Assembly (NCBI GenBank): GCA_020636155.1
Contig: JACJYM010000001.1
Coordinates: 62,001 to 126,000 of the forward strand
Origin: Lewinellaceae bacterium
GTDB lineage: Bacteria > Bacteroidota > Bacteroidia > Chitinophagales > Saprospiraceae
Direction: 5' to 3'
DNA length: 64,000 nucleotides
Shown here: positions 17,675-26,106 of the stretch, piece by piece
How positions within the stretch are numbered: position 1 is the first letter of the stretch
Layout of the letters: every line of letters begins with the position of its first letter
The notes under the pieces: generated by a model
Seen by the model: the letters and a program-made list of their open reading frames with translations, nothing else
The model's database searches: none
Told to the model about the DNA's origin: nothing
Position numbers and translations under genes: made by a program

Positions 17675-17906
17675 AATATATTTACCATACATTTAGAATT
17701 ACACCCTATTATTTTAAGGGTATACTGCAAAATATTTGCATTTTATAACCTTAATACCCCTCTTAATTACAGGCTATTCTTAAATATGTTTAAATCATAC
17801 AGGATTATAATTGAGATGAAAATAAGGTATTTCAAGTCTAGCTGTTCGATTTGTAACAAAATTTATTTTTACCTTTAAGCTTATTAATAATGAAGTTAAA
17901 TTGACT

Positions 17907-20045
17907 ATGATGAATAAATTAAAGGTATTCTTATTTGTGGCTCTTTTTTGGTCACCTGTTGTCATATTTGCCGGTGAAGGCATGTGGTTACCCATATTTT
18001 TAAAAGCTCTTAACGAAAGTGAAATGAGAGATATGGGCATGAAAATCAGTGCTGATGATATTTACAATATCAATAAAGGATCACTGAAAGATGCAATTGT
18101 GCATTTTGGCGGTTTTTGCACCTCTGAGATTATCTCTGACCAAGGATTGTTGCTCACCAATCACCATTGTGGATATGGACAAATACAAAGTCACTCAAGC
18201 ATAGACAATAATCTTCTTAAAAATGGATTTTGGGCATCAACTCTATCCGACGAATTACCGAATCCCGGACTTACCGCCACTTTAATTGATTGGATTGACG
18301 ATGTGAGCAATGCAGCTCTGGATGGAGTGACCGAAGACATGAGTTCTACAGAAAGACAATCGGCTATTGACAAAAATCTTGTAAAAATAAAAGAGAGTTA
18401 TAATTTAAAGTCTTACCAAGATGTACAAATTAGACCATTTTATAATGGCAATCAATATTTTGCATTTATCACGACGACCTACAAGGATGTAAGATTGGTA
18501 GGAACTCCACCTGAGAGTATCGGTAAGTTTGGCTCTGATACTGATAATTGGGTATGGCCACGACATACAGGTGATTTTTCGATGTTTAGAATATATGCCG
18601 GTCCAGACAATCTACCAGCTGAATATAGCGAAGAAAACATCCCTTACAAACCCAAACATTTCCTACCCATTAACCTAAAAGGAATCAAAGAAGGTGACTT
18701 TACGATGGTTTTTGGTTTTCCGGGAAGGACTCAAGAGTATTTACCTTCTTATGCCATCGAACAGATAGTCAATGTACTGAATCCTGCAAAAATTGAAATT
18801 AGAGATGCCGCCTTGAAAATATTGGACTCCCACATGAGAACGGATGAAAAAACAAAAATCCAATATGCTTCCAAATATGCTCGTATCGCAAACTATTGGA
18901 AAAAATGGATTGGGGAAAACTTGGGCTTAATTAAGACAAAAGCCATTGATAAAAAACAGAAATATGAGGCCTCCTATGTAGAAAAAAATGCCAACCATGG
19001 AGAAAGATTGACCTACTTACCAAAATTCAATTCTCTTTATGAGTCAATTACACCTTATGCCTATGCCCGAGATTATTATCTCGAAGTGGTCGGTAGAAAT
19101 GTCGAGGCACTCAATCTCACGAGTTATCTCAGGAAATTAGTCAACACTTATGAAGAAAATGGAACCGAAGAATACGGCAAGTACAAAGCGAGACTAGAGA
19201 ACTACCTCACTGATTTTTACAAGGATTATAATCCAGAAATTGATCAAGAGGTATTCACCAAATTATGTCAAATGTATCTTGACCATCTCGAGAGCACTCA
19301 TTATCCGTCCATGTTTACTGGTAATAGTGACATCTCTCAGATTGCCAATTATCTCTATCGTGGAAGCATCGTACCTAATGCAGACATGATGACTGACATT
19401 CTAAATCGAGAACCTGAAATTGTCATTGCTACCATAAAAAATGATCCTTTATATGCACTTGCTGAAGAATGGAATGAAATATACACTGATAAAATCAACA
19501 AACCATACCAAGAATACAATGTGCAAATCGAGGAACTACAGAGACTCTATATGAAGGCACAAATGGAGACTTTTACAGACAAAAGATTCTACCCTGATGC
19601 CAATAGCACGATGCGTATAACTTATGGAAATGTCGAAGGCTATTCGCCTCGTGATGCGGTAGAATATGAAGCGTTTACCACCCTTGATGGAGTGATGGAA
19701 AAATATGTGCCTGGAGATTATGAATTTGACGTAGACGAAAAACTTCAAACATTATATAATACCAAAAACTATGGTCAATATGCCAACAAGGAAGGAAAAT
19801 TACCAATATGTTTCATTGGAAGTAACCATACGACCGGCGGTAATAGCGGAAGTCCGGCAATTGATGGGCACGGGAGGTTGATAGGATTAAATTTTGACCG
19901 CGTATGGGAAGGCACGATGAGTGATATTAACTATGATCGATCTATCTGTCGAAATATCATGGTCGATGTCCGATACATTCTGTTCATTATTGACAAATAT
20001 GCCGGTGCTACGAGGTTAATTGATGAAATGAAATTGGTAAAATAA
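17907..20045 (+). CDS. S46 family dipeptidyl-peptidase, DPP11-like
   Basis: A 712-residue serine exopeptidase with a signal peptide (about 1-22, ending IFAGEG) that removes dipeptides from oligopeptides in the periplasm. The catalytic His lies in LTNHHCGY (His86/His87) and the catalytic Ser in GGNSGSPAIDG (Ser647). The following GLNFDRVWEG carries Arg665 where DPP11 of Porphyromonas has Arg and DPP7 has Gly, which predicts preference for Asp/Glu at P1. The ATG at 17907 was chosen over an in-frame TTG two codons upstream; another ATG follows directly. A DUF2905 gene follows 7 nt downstream and is probably cotranscribed. Confidence 0.93.
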   Translation: MMNKLKVFLFVALFWSPVVIFAGEGMWLPIFLKALNESEMRDMGMKISADDIYNINKGSLKDAIVHFGGFCTSEIISDQGLLLTNHHCGYGQIQSHSSIDNNLLKNGFWASTLSDELPNPGLTATLIDWIDDVSNAALDGVTEDMSSTERQSAIDKNLVKIKESYNLKSYQDVQIRPFYNGNQYFAFITTTYKDVRLVGTPPESIGKFGSDTDNWVWPRHTGDFSMFRIYAGPDNLPAEYSEENIPYKPKHFLPINLKGIKEGDFTMVFGFPGRTQEYLPSYAIEQIVNVLNPAKIEIRDAALKILDSHMRTDEKTKIQYASKYARIANYWKKWIGENLGLIKTKAIDKKQKYEASYVEKNANHGERLTYLPKFNSLYESITPYAYARDYYLEVVGRNVEALNLTSYLRKLVNTYEENGTEEYGKYKARLENYLTDFYKDYNPEIDQEVFTKLCQMYLDHLESTHYPSMFTGNSDISQIANYLYRGSIVPNADMMTDILNREPEIVIATIKNDPLYALAEEWNEIYTDKINKPYQEYNVQIEELQRLYMKAQMETFTDKRFYPDANSTMRITYGNVEGYSPRDAVEYEAFTTLDGVMEKYVPGDYEFDVDEKLQTLYNTKNYGQYANKEGKLPICFIGSNHTTGGNSGSPAIDGHGRLIGLNFDRVWEGTMSDINYDRSICRNIMVDVRYILFIIDKYAGATRLIDEMKLVK

Positions 20046-20052
20046 CCAATAA

Positions 20053-20268
20053 ATGCAAACACCTCTCGCAAAATTGCTTATTGGGATAGGAGTCGCACTA
20101 ATAGCCATTGGATTGATTGTCTATTTTTGGGGAGATAAGCTAAAATGGATTGGCAATTTACCAGGAGATTTTAGGTTCGAAGGGGAAAATTATAAGTTTT
20201 ATTTTCCAATCACCACGATGATACTTTTCAGTGTATTATTGAATATCATTTATAGATTATTAAAATAA
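20053..20268 (+). CDS. DUF2905 family small membrane protein
   Basis: A 71-residue protein with two hydrophobic helices (about 8-26 and 50-68) joined by the loop WIGNLPGDFRFEGENYKFYFP, which is the DUF2905 signature. Function unknown. It starts 7 nt after the S46 peptidase stop, so the two likely share a transcript. Confidence 0.92.
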   Translation: MQTPLAKLLIGIGVALIAIGLIVYFWGDKLKWIGNLPGDFRFEGENYKFYFPITTMILFSVLLNIIYRLLK

Positions 20269-20285
20269 TAGAGTGGATTCCCTTC

Positions 20286-20915
20286 CTACCTAATTCCCAG
20301 TATCTTATGAGATTGAATGCTTAGTTTCCATTGAGGATTTGACAGGATATATTGAATACAAAGATCGTGGTTCTCCAAGCGATGATCATTATCGAGGGGC
20401 TGTAAGTAAAAATGTGTAAAGTCAAAAGATTCGAACTGTGTAGGATTGTTTTCTTCCTGCGGGAAGACCAGTTTCAACTCATTGCCTTTAGTAATTATAA
20501 GTTTTGTATTGGCTTTTGGACTCACTGTTATCCAATCTATACCCTGCGGCAGTGGTAATGTCCCGTTTGTTTCTATGGCGATTTCAACACCATTAGATTT
20601 AAGATATGTCACCAATTCATCGTCCACCTGTAGAGCCGGTTCTCCTCCCGTCATAACGAGAAAAATATGTTGGTCACTTTGTTTTGGCACCAGTGATTTT
20701 ATCTTTTTGTACAAATCTTCTTTGTTGTAACTACCACCATTTTCGCCATCCATTCCCCAAAAATCGGTATCACAAAACTTACAAATTGCATTTTCTCTAT
20801 CCTTTTCTATCCCAGACCATAGGTTACATCCGGCAAACCGACAGAATACGGCTGCTCTACCCTGATGGAATCCCTCTCCTTGCAAGGTGTAATATATTTC
20901 TTTGACCTTGTACAA
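20286..20915 (-). CDS. queE: 7-carboxy-7-deazaguanine synthase
   Basis: A 209-residue radical SAM enzyme that converts carboxy-tetrahydropterin to the 7-deazaguanine core of queuosine. The N-terminus KVKEIYYTLQGEGFHQGR is typical. The cluster-binding cysteines follow the unusual CX14CX2C spacing of QueE (CNLW to CKFC, about residues 30-48), then MTGGEPALQ binds SAM. The reading frame opens with TTG at 20915; no in-frame ATG is close. It is the last gene of the gmhA-gmhB-redoxin-ridA-queE run, 16 nt after ridA. Confidence 0.93.
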   Translation of the reverse strand: MYKVKEIYYTLQGEGFHQGRAAVFCRFAGCNLWSGIEKDRENAICKFCDTDFWGMDGENGGSYNKEDLYKKIKSLVPKQSDQHIFLVMTGGEPALQVDDELVTYLKSNGVEIAIETNGTLPLPQGIDWITVSPKANTKLIITKGNELKLVFPQEENNPTQFESFDFTHFYLQPLDNDHRLENHDLCIQYILSNPQWKLSIQSHKILGIR

Positions 20916-20931
20916 ATGCTATAAGTATATA

Positions 20932-21321
20932 TTAATCAATAGAAATAATGGCTGTCGCTTCAATCTCCACCACGAGTTCTGGCTCAATCAATCTGGCAAT
21001 CTCGACCATGGTACATACGGGATTGACACCTACAAAAAACTCGCCATGAGCTTTTGCGATCAATTGCCAATCATCTATGTTTTTTACAAAAATTCTGGTC
21101 CTTACAATATCTTGTTTTCTACCTCCAAGCGCAGATATACTCCTTTCTATTATTTTTAAAATTTCCTGCGTTTGTAAAAAAGGGTCATTGGCAAATAAAA
21201 TATTACCGTCACCATCAAGGGATGTCGTTCCAGACACTTCAATCACATCATTAACTCTAATGGCTCTGGAGTAGCTCATAATGGACTCCCATTTTGCACC
21301 AGTTTTATAACTCTCTCTCAT
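20932..21321 (-). CDS. RidA family protein
   Basis: A 129-residue protein of the YjgF/YER057c/UK114 family, whose characterised members hydrolyse reactive enamine/imine intermediates. Family features are the N-terminal NDVIEVSGTTSLDGDGN, the Arg in DIVRTRIFVKNIDDW (active-site position) and the C-terminal VCTMVEIARLIEPELVVEIEATA. It lies 4 nt after the redoxin-like gene. It may be a non-archetypal RidA subgroup; the substrate is unknown. Confidence 0.9.
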   Translation of the reverse strand: MRESYKTGAKWESIMSYSRAIRVNDVIEVSGTTSLDGDGNILFANDPFLQTQEILKIIERSISALGGRKQDIVRTRIFVKNIDDWQLIAKAHGEFFVGVNPVCTMVEIARLIEPELVVEIEATAIISID

Positions 21322-21325
21322 ACAA

Positions 21326-21856
21326 TTAAAATAAATAACTATTAATCAAGTCTTCAACATTAGTAACTTCTCCAAGCTCTACACTTAATAATACTTTTCT
21401 CACAATCCCTTTTTTATCAATAAGAAAAGCTCTCGGAGTCCCCAATTCTTGACCATATATTGCCTCGCCAATGAATCTTCCATTCGCTATCACCGGAACA
21501 CCAGGGTACGATTTACATTGGTCTTTGGAATTGTTATAGACGACCAAAATTTTATACTCTTGAGTAATTGCAGTTTCTAAAAATGAATTTATATTTTCCG
21601 GAATAGGCTGGGAATCAAGAAATATAAGACAAAGATTATTGCCCAGAAATTGCGAAATGGATCTTTCGTATCCATTGATATCCTTCACCATAAAATCTGG
21701 CGCTTTTTTACCTTCAAAAGAAGCAATGTGATCCATTACAGGTATAGAAAATGGTGTCGGTTCATACTGATGGTTCTTCTCTGCCTCTTTGATCTGGCCA
21801 AAACAATAATTCGCGACCAAGCTAAAGATGACCATTATTGAGAAAGTTCTACCCAT
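21326..21856 (-). CDS. Secreted redoxin-like protein lacking the CxxC motif
   Basis: A 176-residue protein with a signal peptide (about 1-20, ending CFGQ) and an AhpC/TSA-type thioredoxin fold: KKAPDFMVKDINGYERSISQF, a central strand, and GTPRAFLIDKKGIVRK near the C-terminus. At the place of the usual WCxxC the sequence reads LCLIFLDSQPIPEN, so the redox motif is absent. It may be structural, or bind a partner, rather than act as a thiol oxidoreductase. Its start overlaps the end of gmhB by 22 nt, which implies translational coupling. Confidence 0.8.
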   Translation of the reverse strand: MGRTFSIMVIFSLVANYCFGQIKEAEKNHQYEPTPFSIPVMDHIASFEGKKAPDFMVKDINGYERSISQFLGNNLCLIFLDSQPIPENINSFLETAITQEYKILVVYNNSKDQCKSYPGVPVIANGRFIGEAIYGQELGTPRAFLIDKKGIVRKVLLSVELGEVTNVEDLINSYLF

Positions 21857-22401
21857 TTTTTTACACTTTTTCCAAAATCTATCAAGCTATGAATACTTAA
21901 ATCTGGTTTTTGTTCAATTTTGGAATCACTATTGTTGACAAAAATAGTGTACATGTCCAGTTGTTTGCCAAATTTTATATCAGATTCTGAATCACCAATC
22001 ATAATGCTATTTTCAAATTCGATATATGGATAATCCTGTTTTGCCAGTAAAGCCATGCCCACATTGGGTTTTCTGTAATAACTTTGCTCAGAATCTAATT
22101 GTGGTGCGAAATAAATTTGGTCAATTCGACCTCCATTATCCATTATTTCTCTTATCATTTTATTATGAATGGCATCCAAATCATCCATTGTCATAATTCC
22201 CTTTCCAATACCCTGCTGATTGGTCACGACGATGATATAATCAAAAAACTTATCAAACCAATAAAAGGATTCTAGTACTCCTGGAATAAAATGGAATTCA
22301 TCCACATTTGACACATATCTACCTACTAGTCTAGTATTAATCACACCATCTCTGTCAATGAATAAAGTTTTCGGTCGTGTATCATCCAAAATATGGTTCA
22401 T
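21835..22401 (-). CDS. gmhB: D-glycero-manno-heptose 1,7-bisphosphate 7-phosphatase (GmhB-like)
   Basis: A 188-residue HAD-IIIA phosphatase. Motif I is LFIDRDGVINTR, motif II is IVVTNQQGIGKG, and motif III/IV is RKPNVGMALL with MIGDSESDIKFGKQ. The pairing with gmhA 12 nt upstream supports heptose bisphosphate as substrate, although members of this family also act on histidinol-phosphate. The zinc-binding Cys cluster found in some GmhB proteins is not evident. Role: making activated heptose for surface glycans or LPS. Confidence 0.87.
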   Translation of the reverse strand: MNHILDDTRPKTLFIDRDGVINTRLVGRYVSNVDEFHFIPGVLESFYWFDKFFDYIIVVTNQQGIGKGIMTMDDLDAIHNKMIREIMDNGGRIDQIYFAPQLDSEQSYYRKPNVGMALLAKQDYPYIEFENSIMIGDSESDIKFGKQLDMYTIFVNNSDSKIEQKPDLSIHSLIDFGKSVKKWVELSQ

Positions 22402-22413
22402 CCCTCCTAATAT

Positions 22414-22995
22414 TTAGGAATTTTTAAACATCAATTCCTCGACCTTCTCACAGATATAGTGCAATACGAACATATAAGTCTCTTGTATCCTCGGTGTATC
22501 TGTACTTGGAATTTTGATATTGACGTCACTTAATTTTCCTAATTCGCTTATAAAATCACCCGTAATACTGACACCAATTAGGTCCTTAGCATTGGCCACT
22601 TGCATAGCATTTATTACATTAAGAGAATTACCCGATGTAGAAAGCGCCACTAAAACATCTCCTTTATTTGAAAGAGCTTGTAATTCTCTTGCAAAAATAT
22701 CTTCATAGTTCAGATCATTGGCTACGGCGGTAAGATAAGAGGTGTTCGTGGCTAGGCATATCGCCTTTAAAGGCGGTCGATTAATGTAAAATCTTCCGGA
22801 AAGCTCTGCTGCAATATGTGCCGCATCACTCATACTACCACCATTCCCACAGAAAAATACAGTGCCTCCTTTTTGCAATACTTTCACTAGAGTATGAATA
22901 ACTTCTAGAATTTGCGACTCATAGCCTTCTTGTAATCGATTTAATAAATCAATTTTTTGCTCAATTTTTTCCTTAAAATCTATTCTTTGATTCAA
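22414..22995 (-). CDS. gmhA: Phosphoheptose isomerase (GmhA-like)
   Basis: A 193-residue SIS-domain protein that converts sedoheptulose 7-phosphate to heptose 7-phosphate. Family markers are FFCGNGGSMSDAAHIAAELSG, INRPPLKAICLATNTSYLTA, VALSTSGNSLNVINA and the C-terminal TPRIQETYMFVLHYICEKVEE. The frame opens with TTG at 22995 (alternative start codon). It is the first gene of a five-gene minus-strand operon and has a full promoter at 23049-23021. A glycosyltransferase diverges from it, in keeping with a surface-glycan role. Confidence 0.92.
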   Translation of the reverse strand: MNQRIDFKEKIEQKIDLLNRLQEGYESQILEVIHTLVKVLQKGGTVFFCGNGGSMSDAAHIAAELSGRFYINRPPLKAICLATNTSYLTAVANDLNYEDIFARELQALSNKGDVLVALSTSGNSLNVINAMQVANAKDLIGVSITGDFISELGKLSDVNIKIPSTDTPRIQETYMFVLHYICEKVEELMFKNS

Positions 22996-23020
22996 TTTTC
23001 TTTATACCAAAATATAATTG

Positions 23021-23049
23021 CAAAGTTAGTCCTAAACACCATATTCCAA
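23021..23049 (-). promoter_or_regulatory. Promoter of the gmhA-gmhB operon
   Basis: On the minus strand, TTG (23049-23047), 18 nt, then TAACTTTG (23028-23021): a complete Bacteroidota -33/-7 pair 26 nt before the TTG start of gmhA. Confidence 0.8.
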
Positions 23050-23078
23050 TCTACTTATTCAAAAAATTAAGTCTCGAT

Positions 23079-24326
23079 ATGGTCATTTCACACTTAATAG
23101 TTGATAAAAGTATTAATTCTGTGGCTATCATTCAATCCTACTTGTCAATAAATTACCGCAGTTTTCAATATATTTACCTCATAAAAAGGAAGATTCTGAC
23201 TGCCATAAAAAAAATAGCCATAATAGGTCCCTCATACCCTTACAAAGGTGGTATTGCCGCGTTCAATGATCGTATGGCTGAGGAATTTAATACATCGGGC
23301 TATGATGTTACGATGATAAATTATAAACTTCAATACCCAAAATTCCTCTATCCTGGAAGTGAACAGACTTTTAAAAACGACAAATGTTTGAGTTACTTGT
23401 CAGTAAGATTAATCAATGCTTTCAATCCCTTTAATTGGATAATAACAGGGCTAAAACTTCGCAGAAACCAATTTGATGTTATAATTATCCGACATTGGAT
23501 TCCTTTTATGAGTGTGTCTCTTGCTTGTATTGCACAGATTGCGAAATGGGGAAACAAATCCAAGATTATTAGTATTGTAGACAATCTGATTCCGCATGAA
23601 AAAAGATTCGGAGACTATTTTTTTTCTAAAATATCTCTTATTCCTGTTGACCTATGTGTTACATTATCTCAAAGTGTTAAGAAAGATTTAGAAAAGTTTA
23701 CCCATGGAGATAAAAAAATACTATTAACCCCACACCCAATTTACGATCAATACGGTATCAAAAAAACTAAAAACATTAGTGCAGAGTTCCTCCAATTACC
23801 AACAGACAGGATGTATATGCTGTTTTTTGGCCTCGTTAGAAAATATAAAGGACTTGATATTCTAATAGAAGCATTTGGCCTTATAAAAGATAAATTACCA
23901 ACTCTAGACTTAATCGTTGCAGGTGAATTTTATGAAGATGCTTCACCATACGAACATAGCATTTCGAATAATAAACTTACCCATCGTGTGCATCTCAGAA
24001 AAGGGTTTGTTGCGGAAGAAGATGTTAGCTATTTGTTCAGTATTTCGGATTTGTTAGTATTACCGTATAAGTCAGGAACTCAATCAGGAGTTGCACAGAT
24101 ATCCGTTAATTTTTCATTGCCAATGTTAGTAACTCGTGTTGGTGGCTTACCAGAATTAGTCAATTTGCATGGATTAGGAATGGTTTGTGAACCAAATTCT
24201 GAGGATATGGCAATCAAACTATTAGAATTTTTCAACAATACGAAGGACTATTCTCAGAACTTTACCGAAGCACAAGAATACTATTCTTGGGATAGTTTTA
24301 ATCAAAAATTAATCAATAATTTGTAG
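23079..24326 (+). CDS. GT4-type glycosyltransferase
   Basis: A protein of up to 415 residues. The recognisable enzyme begins at about residue 43 (KKIAIIGPSYPYKGGIAAF), so the first 40 residues may not be translated. No in-frame ATG lies near the true domain start, and an alternative codon after AAGGAAG (about 23188) is possible. The GT-B fold shows the N-terminal sugar-acceptor domain, then LFFGLVRKYKGLDILIEAF and LYKSGTQSG-like C-terminal donor-site elements (LVLPYKSGTQSGVAQISVNF). It probably adds a sugar to a surface polysaccharide. It diverges from the heptose operon. Confidence 0.85.
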   Translation: MVISHLIVDKSINSVAIIQSYLSINYRSFQYIYLIKRKILTAIKKIAIIGPSYPYKGGIAAFNDRMAEEFNTSGYDVTMINYKLQYPKFLYPGSEQTFKNDKCLSYLSVRLINAFNPFNWIITGLKLRRNQFDVIIIRHWIPFMSVSLACIAQIAKWGNKSKIISIVDNLIPHEKRFGDYFFSKISLIPVDLCVTLSQSVKKDLEKFTHGDKKILLTPHPIYDQYGIKKTKNISAEFLQLPTDRMYMLFFGLVRKYKGLDILIEAFGLIKDKLPTLDLIVAGEFYEDASPYEHSISNNKLTHRVHLRKGFVAEEDVSYLFSISDLLVLPYKSGTQSGVAQISVNFSLPMLVTRVGGLPELVNLHGLGMVCEPNSEDMAIKLLEFFNNTKDYSQNFTEAQEYYSWDSFNQKLINNL

Positions 24327-24327
24327 C

Positions 24328-24370
24328 AAAAAAAAACCCTGCCTCGATTTCAACAATCAATAAGGCAGGG
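24328..24370 (-). terminator. Minus-strand terminator
   Basis: CCCTGCCT at 24337-24344 pairs with AGGCAGGG at 24363-24370. Read on the minus strand the hairpin is followed by nine T. No annotated minus-strand gene ends just before it; see the finding on the interval 24337-24484. Confidence 0.75.
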
Positions 24371-24484
24371 AAGACCAATCCCTCTTTAATTTTTTTAATG
24401 TGGGATATATAAACAAGATGATGTTTTTTAGCATTTTGCTGCCTGACTTAGTCTCTAATTCTATTTTATGATGTTATTCTTAAC

Positions 24485-24520
24485 AAAAAAAAGAGAAGAA
24501 CAATGTTCTTCTCTTTTTTT
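24485..24520. terminator. Bidirectional terminator below the exb operon
   Basis: AAAGAGAAGAAC, a 3-nt loop, then GTTCTTCTCTTT, with A and T runs on both sides. It ends the minus-strand exbB-exbD operon and could also stop plus-strand readthrough. Confidence 0.9.
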
Positions 24521-24544
24521 ATTTGTTCTATTTTACTAGAAATT

Positions 24545-25012
24545 TTATTTTCTCTCTTTCACCTTCGCTGAATAATTAACCTTTAATTGTCCCGCCTTTC
24601 TTAGTGCCGTTTTTACATCAGAGATGATACCCATTGTCACATCACCATCCACTTTCAATGAAGTCATGATCAATCCTTGTTGTTTTTCAGGTACAGTCTC
24701 ACGATGTTCCTCAAGAAACAATGGAATGTCTGTGACATCAGAAAATTTGTCACCTAACTGTATCCTAGGTTTTGACCCATAAGTTTTTTGATATTTATCC
24801 TTAGGTCTTCCTATTAGTATGGTATTCACCAAAGACTTACGTTCCAATTTGGTTAACTCCGAAGCTGAAGGGGTAATGTAGCTCACTTTCTCTTCCGTAT
24901 CCCTCAATACTGTCACAACCATAAAGAAGAAAAGTAGCATAAATATGATATCCGGTAAGGATGCCGTAGATATTGCAGGTTGTGCCTTACCACGTTTTTT
25001 TTCAAATTGCAT
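24545..25012 (-). CDS. exbD: ExbD/TolR family protein, second copy
   Basis: A 155-residue single-span inner-membrane protein of a TonB-type energy transducer. The transmembrane helix (about 18-40) contains the conserved Asp in SLPDIIFMLLFFFMVVTV, which carries protons in the ExbB/ExbD motor. The periplasmic part is about 115 residues, longer than classical ExbD in its mid-region (RPKDKYQKTYGSKPRIQLG). It ends the exbB operon, 24 nt after the first exbD, and is followed by a strong terminator. Confidence 0.92.
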   Translation of the reverse strand: MQFEKKRGKAQPAISTASLPDIIFMLLFFFMVVTVLRDTEEKVSYITPSASELTKLERKSLVNTILIGRPKDKYQKTYGSKPRIQLGDKFSDVTDIPLFLEEHRETVPEKQQGLIMTSLKVDGDVTMGIISDVKTALRKAGQLKVNYSAKVKERK

Positions 25013-25036
25013 AATCTTTTTTTATAGTTGAATTAA

Positions 25037-25585
25037 TTAATTTTCTTCACCATAAGCACTTGGCTCCGCTTCAGAAATAACCAATGGAATTTCCTTAATG
25101 ATATTCCTTTGTTGATCCTTATTTAAGAATTCAAATTTCTTTCCATACCGCTTTTCACTCTCTTCATCTCTCAATTCTCGATACGCTGCTTTCAGTTCAT
25201 TGTACACACTTATGTACGTTTTGTACTTTGTACCTCTGTCATTTTTCAAGGAAATCAGTGCTTGATCCGGGCTTTCTGCCATATCCTCTTGTCCCTGAGG
25301 ATTTCTGATGAATTTCTTGGCATTGTCCTTCAATTGATCAATACCCATAGGCTGACCACGTACTAGCAGTTGGTTATCAGCATTTACCAATACTGAATAT
25401 ACATTTCTCGTTTTTAAATTTTTAGTTTCCGGTGGTTCATTTGACCACGGCGGTAACAGTACCAATACCCCTTTATCTTCGGCAATAGTTGTAGTTACCA
25501 AAAAGAAAATTAACAACAAGAAAGCAATGTCGGCCATTGAGCCGGCATTAATTTCATTATTAAGTCTATTTCTACTTCTAGCCAT
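25037..25585 (-). CDS. exbD: ExbD/TolR family protein, first copy
   Basis: A 182-residue single-span protein. The helix at about 15-36 has the conserved Asp in SMADIAFLLLIFFLV. The periplasmic region is enlarged and contains an acidic/basic stretch (YRELRDEESEKRYGKKFEF) not found in E. coli ExbD, as is usual for the Bacteroidota double-ExbD arrangement. It lies 8 nt after the four-helix membrane protein gene and 24 nt before the second exbD. The two ExbD proteins probably form heteromeric stator-like units with ExbB. Confidence 0.92.
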   Translation of the reverse strand: MARSRNRLNNEINAGSMADIAFLLLIFFLVTTTIAEDKGVLVLLPPWSNEPPETKNLKTRNVYSVLVNADNQLLVRGQPMGIDQLKDNAKKFIRNPQGQEDMAESPDQALISLKNDRGTKYKTYISVYNELKAAYRELRDEESEKRYGKKFEFLNKDQQRNIIKEIPLVISEAEPSAYGEEN

Positions 25586-25593
25586 GATATTAA

Positions 25594-26085
25594 TTATTTA
25601 AATGCATTTCGCAATTCTCCTAAAAACATAGAAGCGAAAGCAATGACAGCAAGACCCAATGAAGTCCACATCGCTGCACTAATGAATCGGCTAACATTTT
25701 CTGTTACACCAAATTTAGCTTCATCGTCAGCTAGAGAACCTACATCATTTACATTCACTGAATAAAATATTATTAAGAATATTAATACGAGTATTCCTAT
25801 AAGAGCAAGAAATTTCAATGATTCCTTTGGAAATTTAAAAATATTCCATATTAAAAAAACCCCGAATGCCAAAAGTATAGCCACTACAAGAAGTACTATG
25901 GTTAAATATAGACCATTATCAAACAAGGTAACGTCGTTGATATTGGCATCTTTCAACCCATCTGGAACGAGGTAATGAGCTTGAGAATCTAAACCTGAGA
26001 AAACACCCCCAAAAAACACCAACACTACTAATAATCCCAAGCCAAAGGCTGCCGTCTGACCGTGCTTTGTTAAAAATTTATACAT
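25594..26085 (-). CDS. Membrane protein of the exb operon, function unknown
   Basis: A 163-residue protein with four hydrophobic segments (about 13-30, 58-80, 88-108 and 135-158). No catalytic motif is seen. Its constant neighbours here, exbB upstream (21 nt) and exbD downstream (8 nt), suggest an accessory part of the TonB-energising complex; similar small membrane proteins occur at this place in other Bacteroidota. Confidence 0.8.
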   Translation of the reverse strand: MYKFLTKHGQTAAFGLGLLVVLVFFGGVFSGLDSQAHYLVPDGLKDANINDVTLFDNGLYLTIVLLVVAILLAFGVFLIWNIFKFPKESLKFLALIGILVLIFLIIFYSVNVNDVGSLADDEAKFGVTENVSRFISAAMWTSLGLAVIAFASMFLGELRNAFK

Positions 26086-26106
26086 GATTATTTTGTTTTA
26101 TGTTGA

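Noticed and set aside
20932..21321. Calling the protein classical RidA with a gene symbol
   Set aside because: The family is clear but the subgroup is not, so the symbol was left out.
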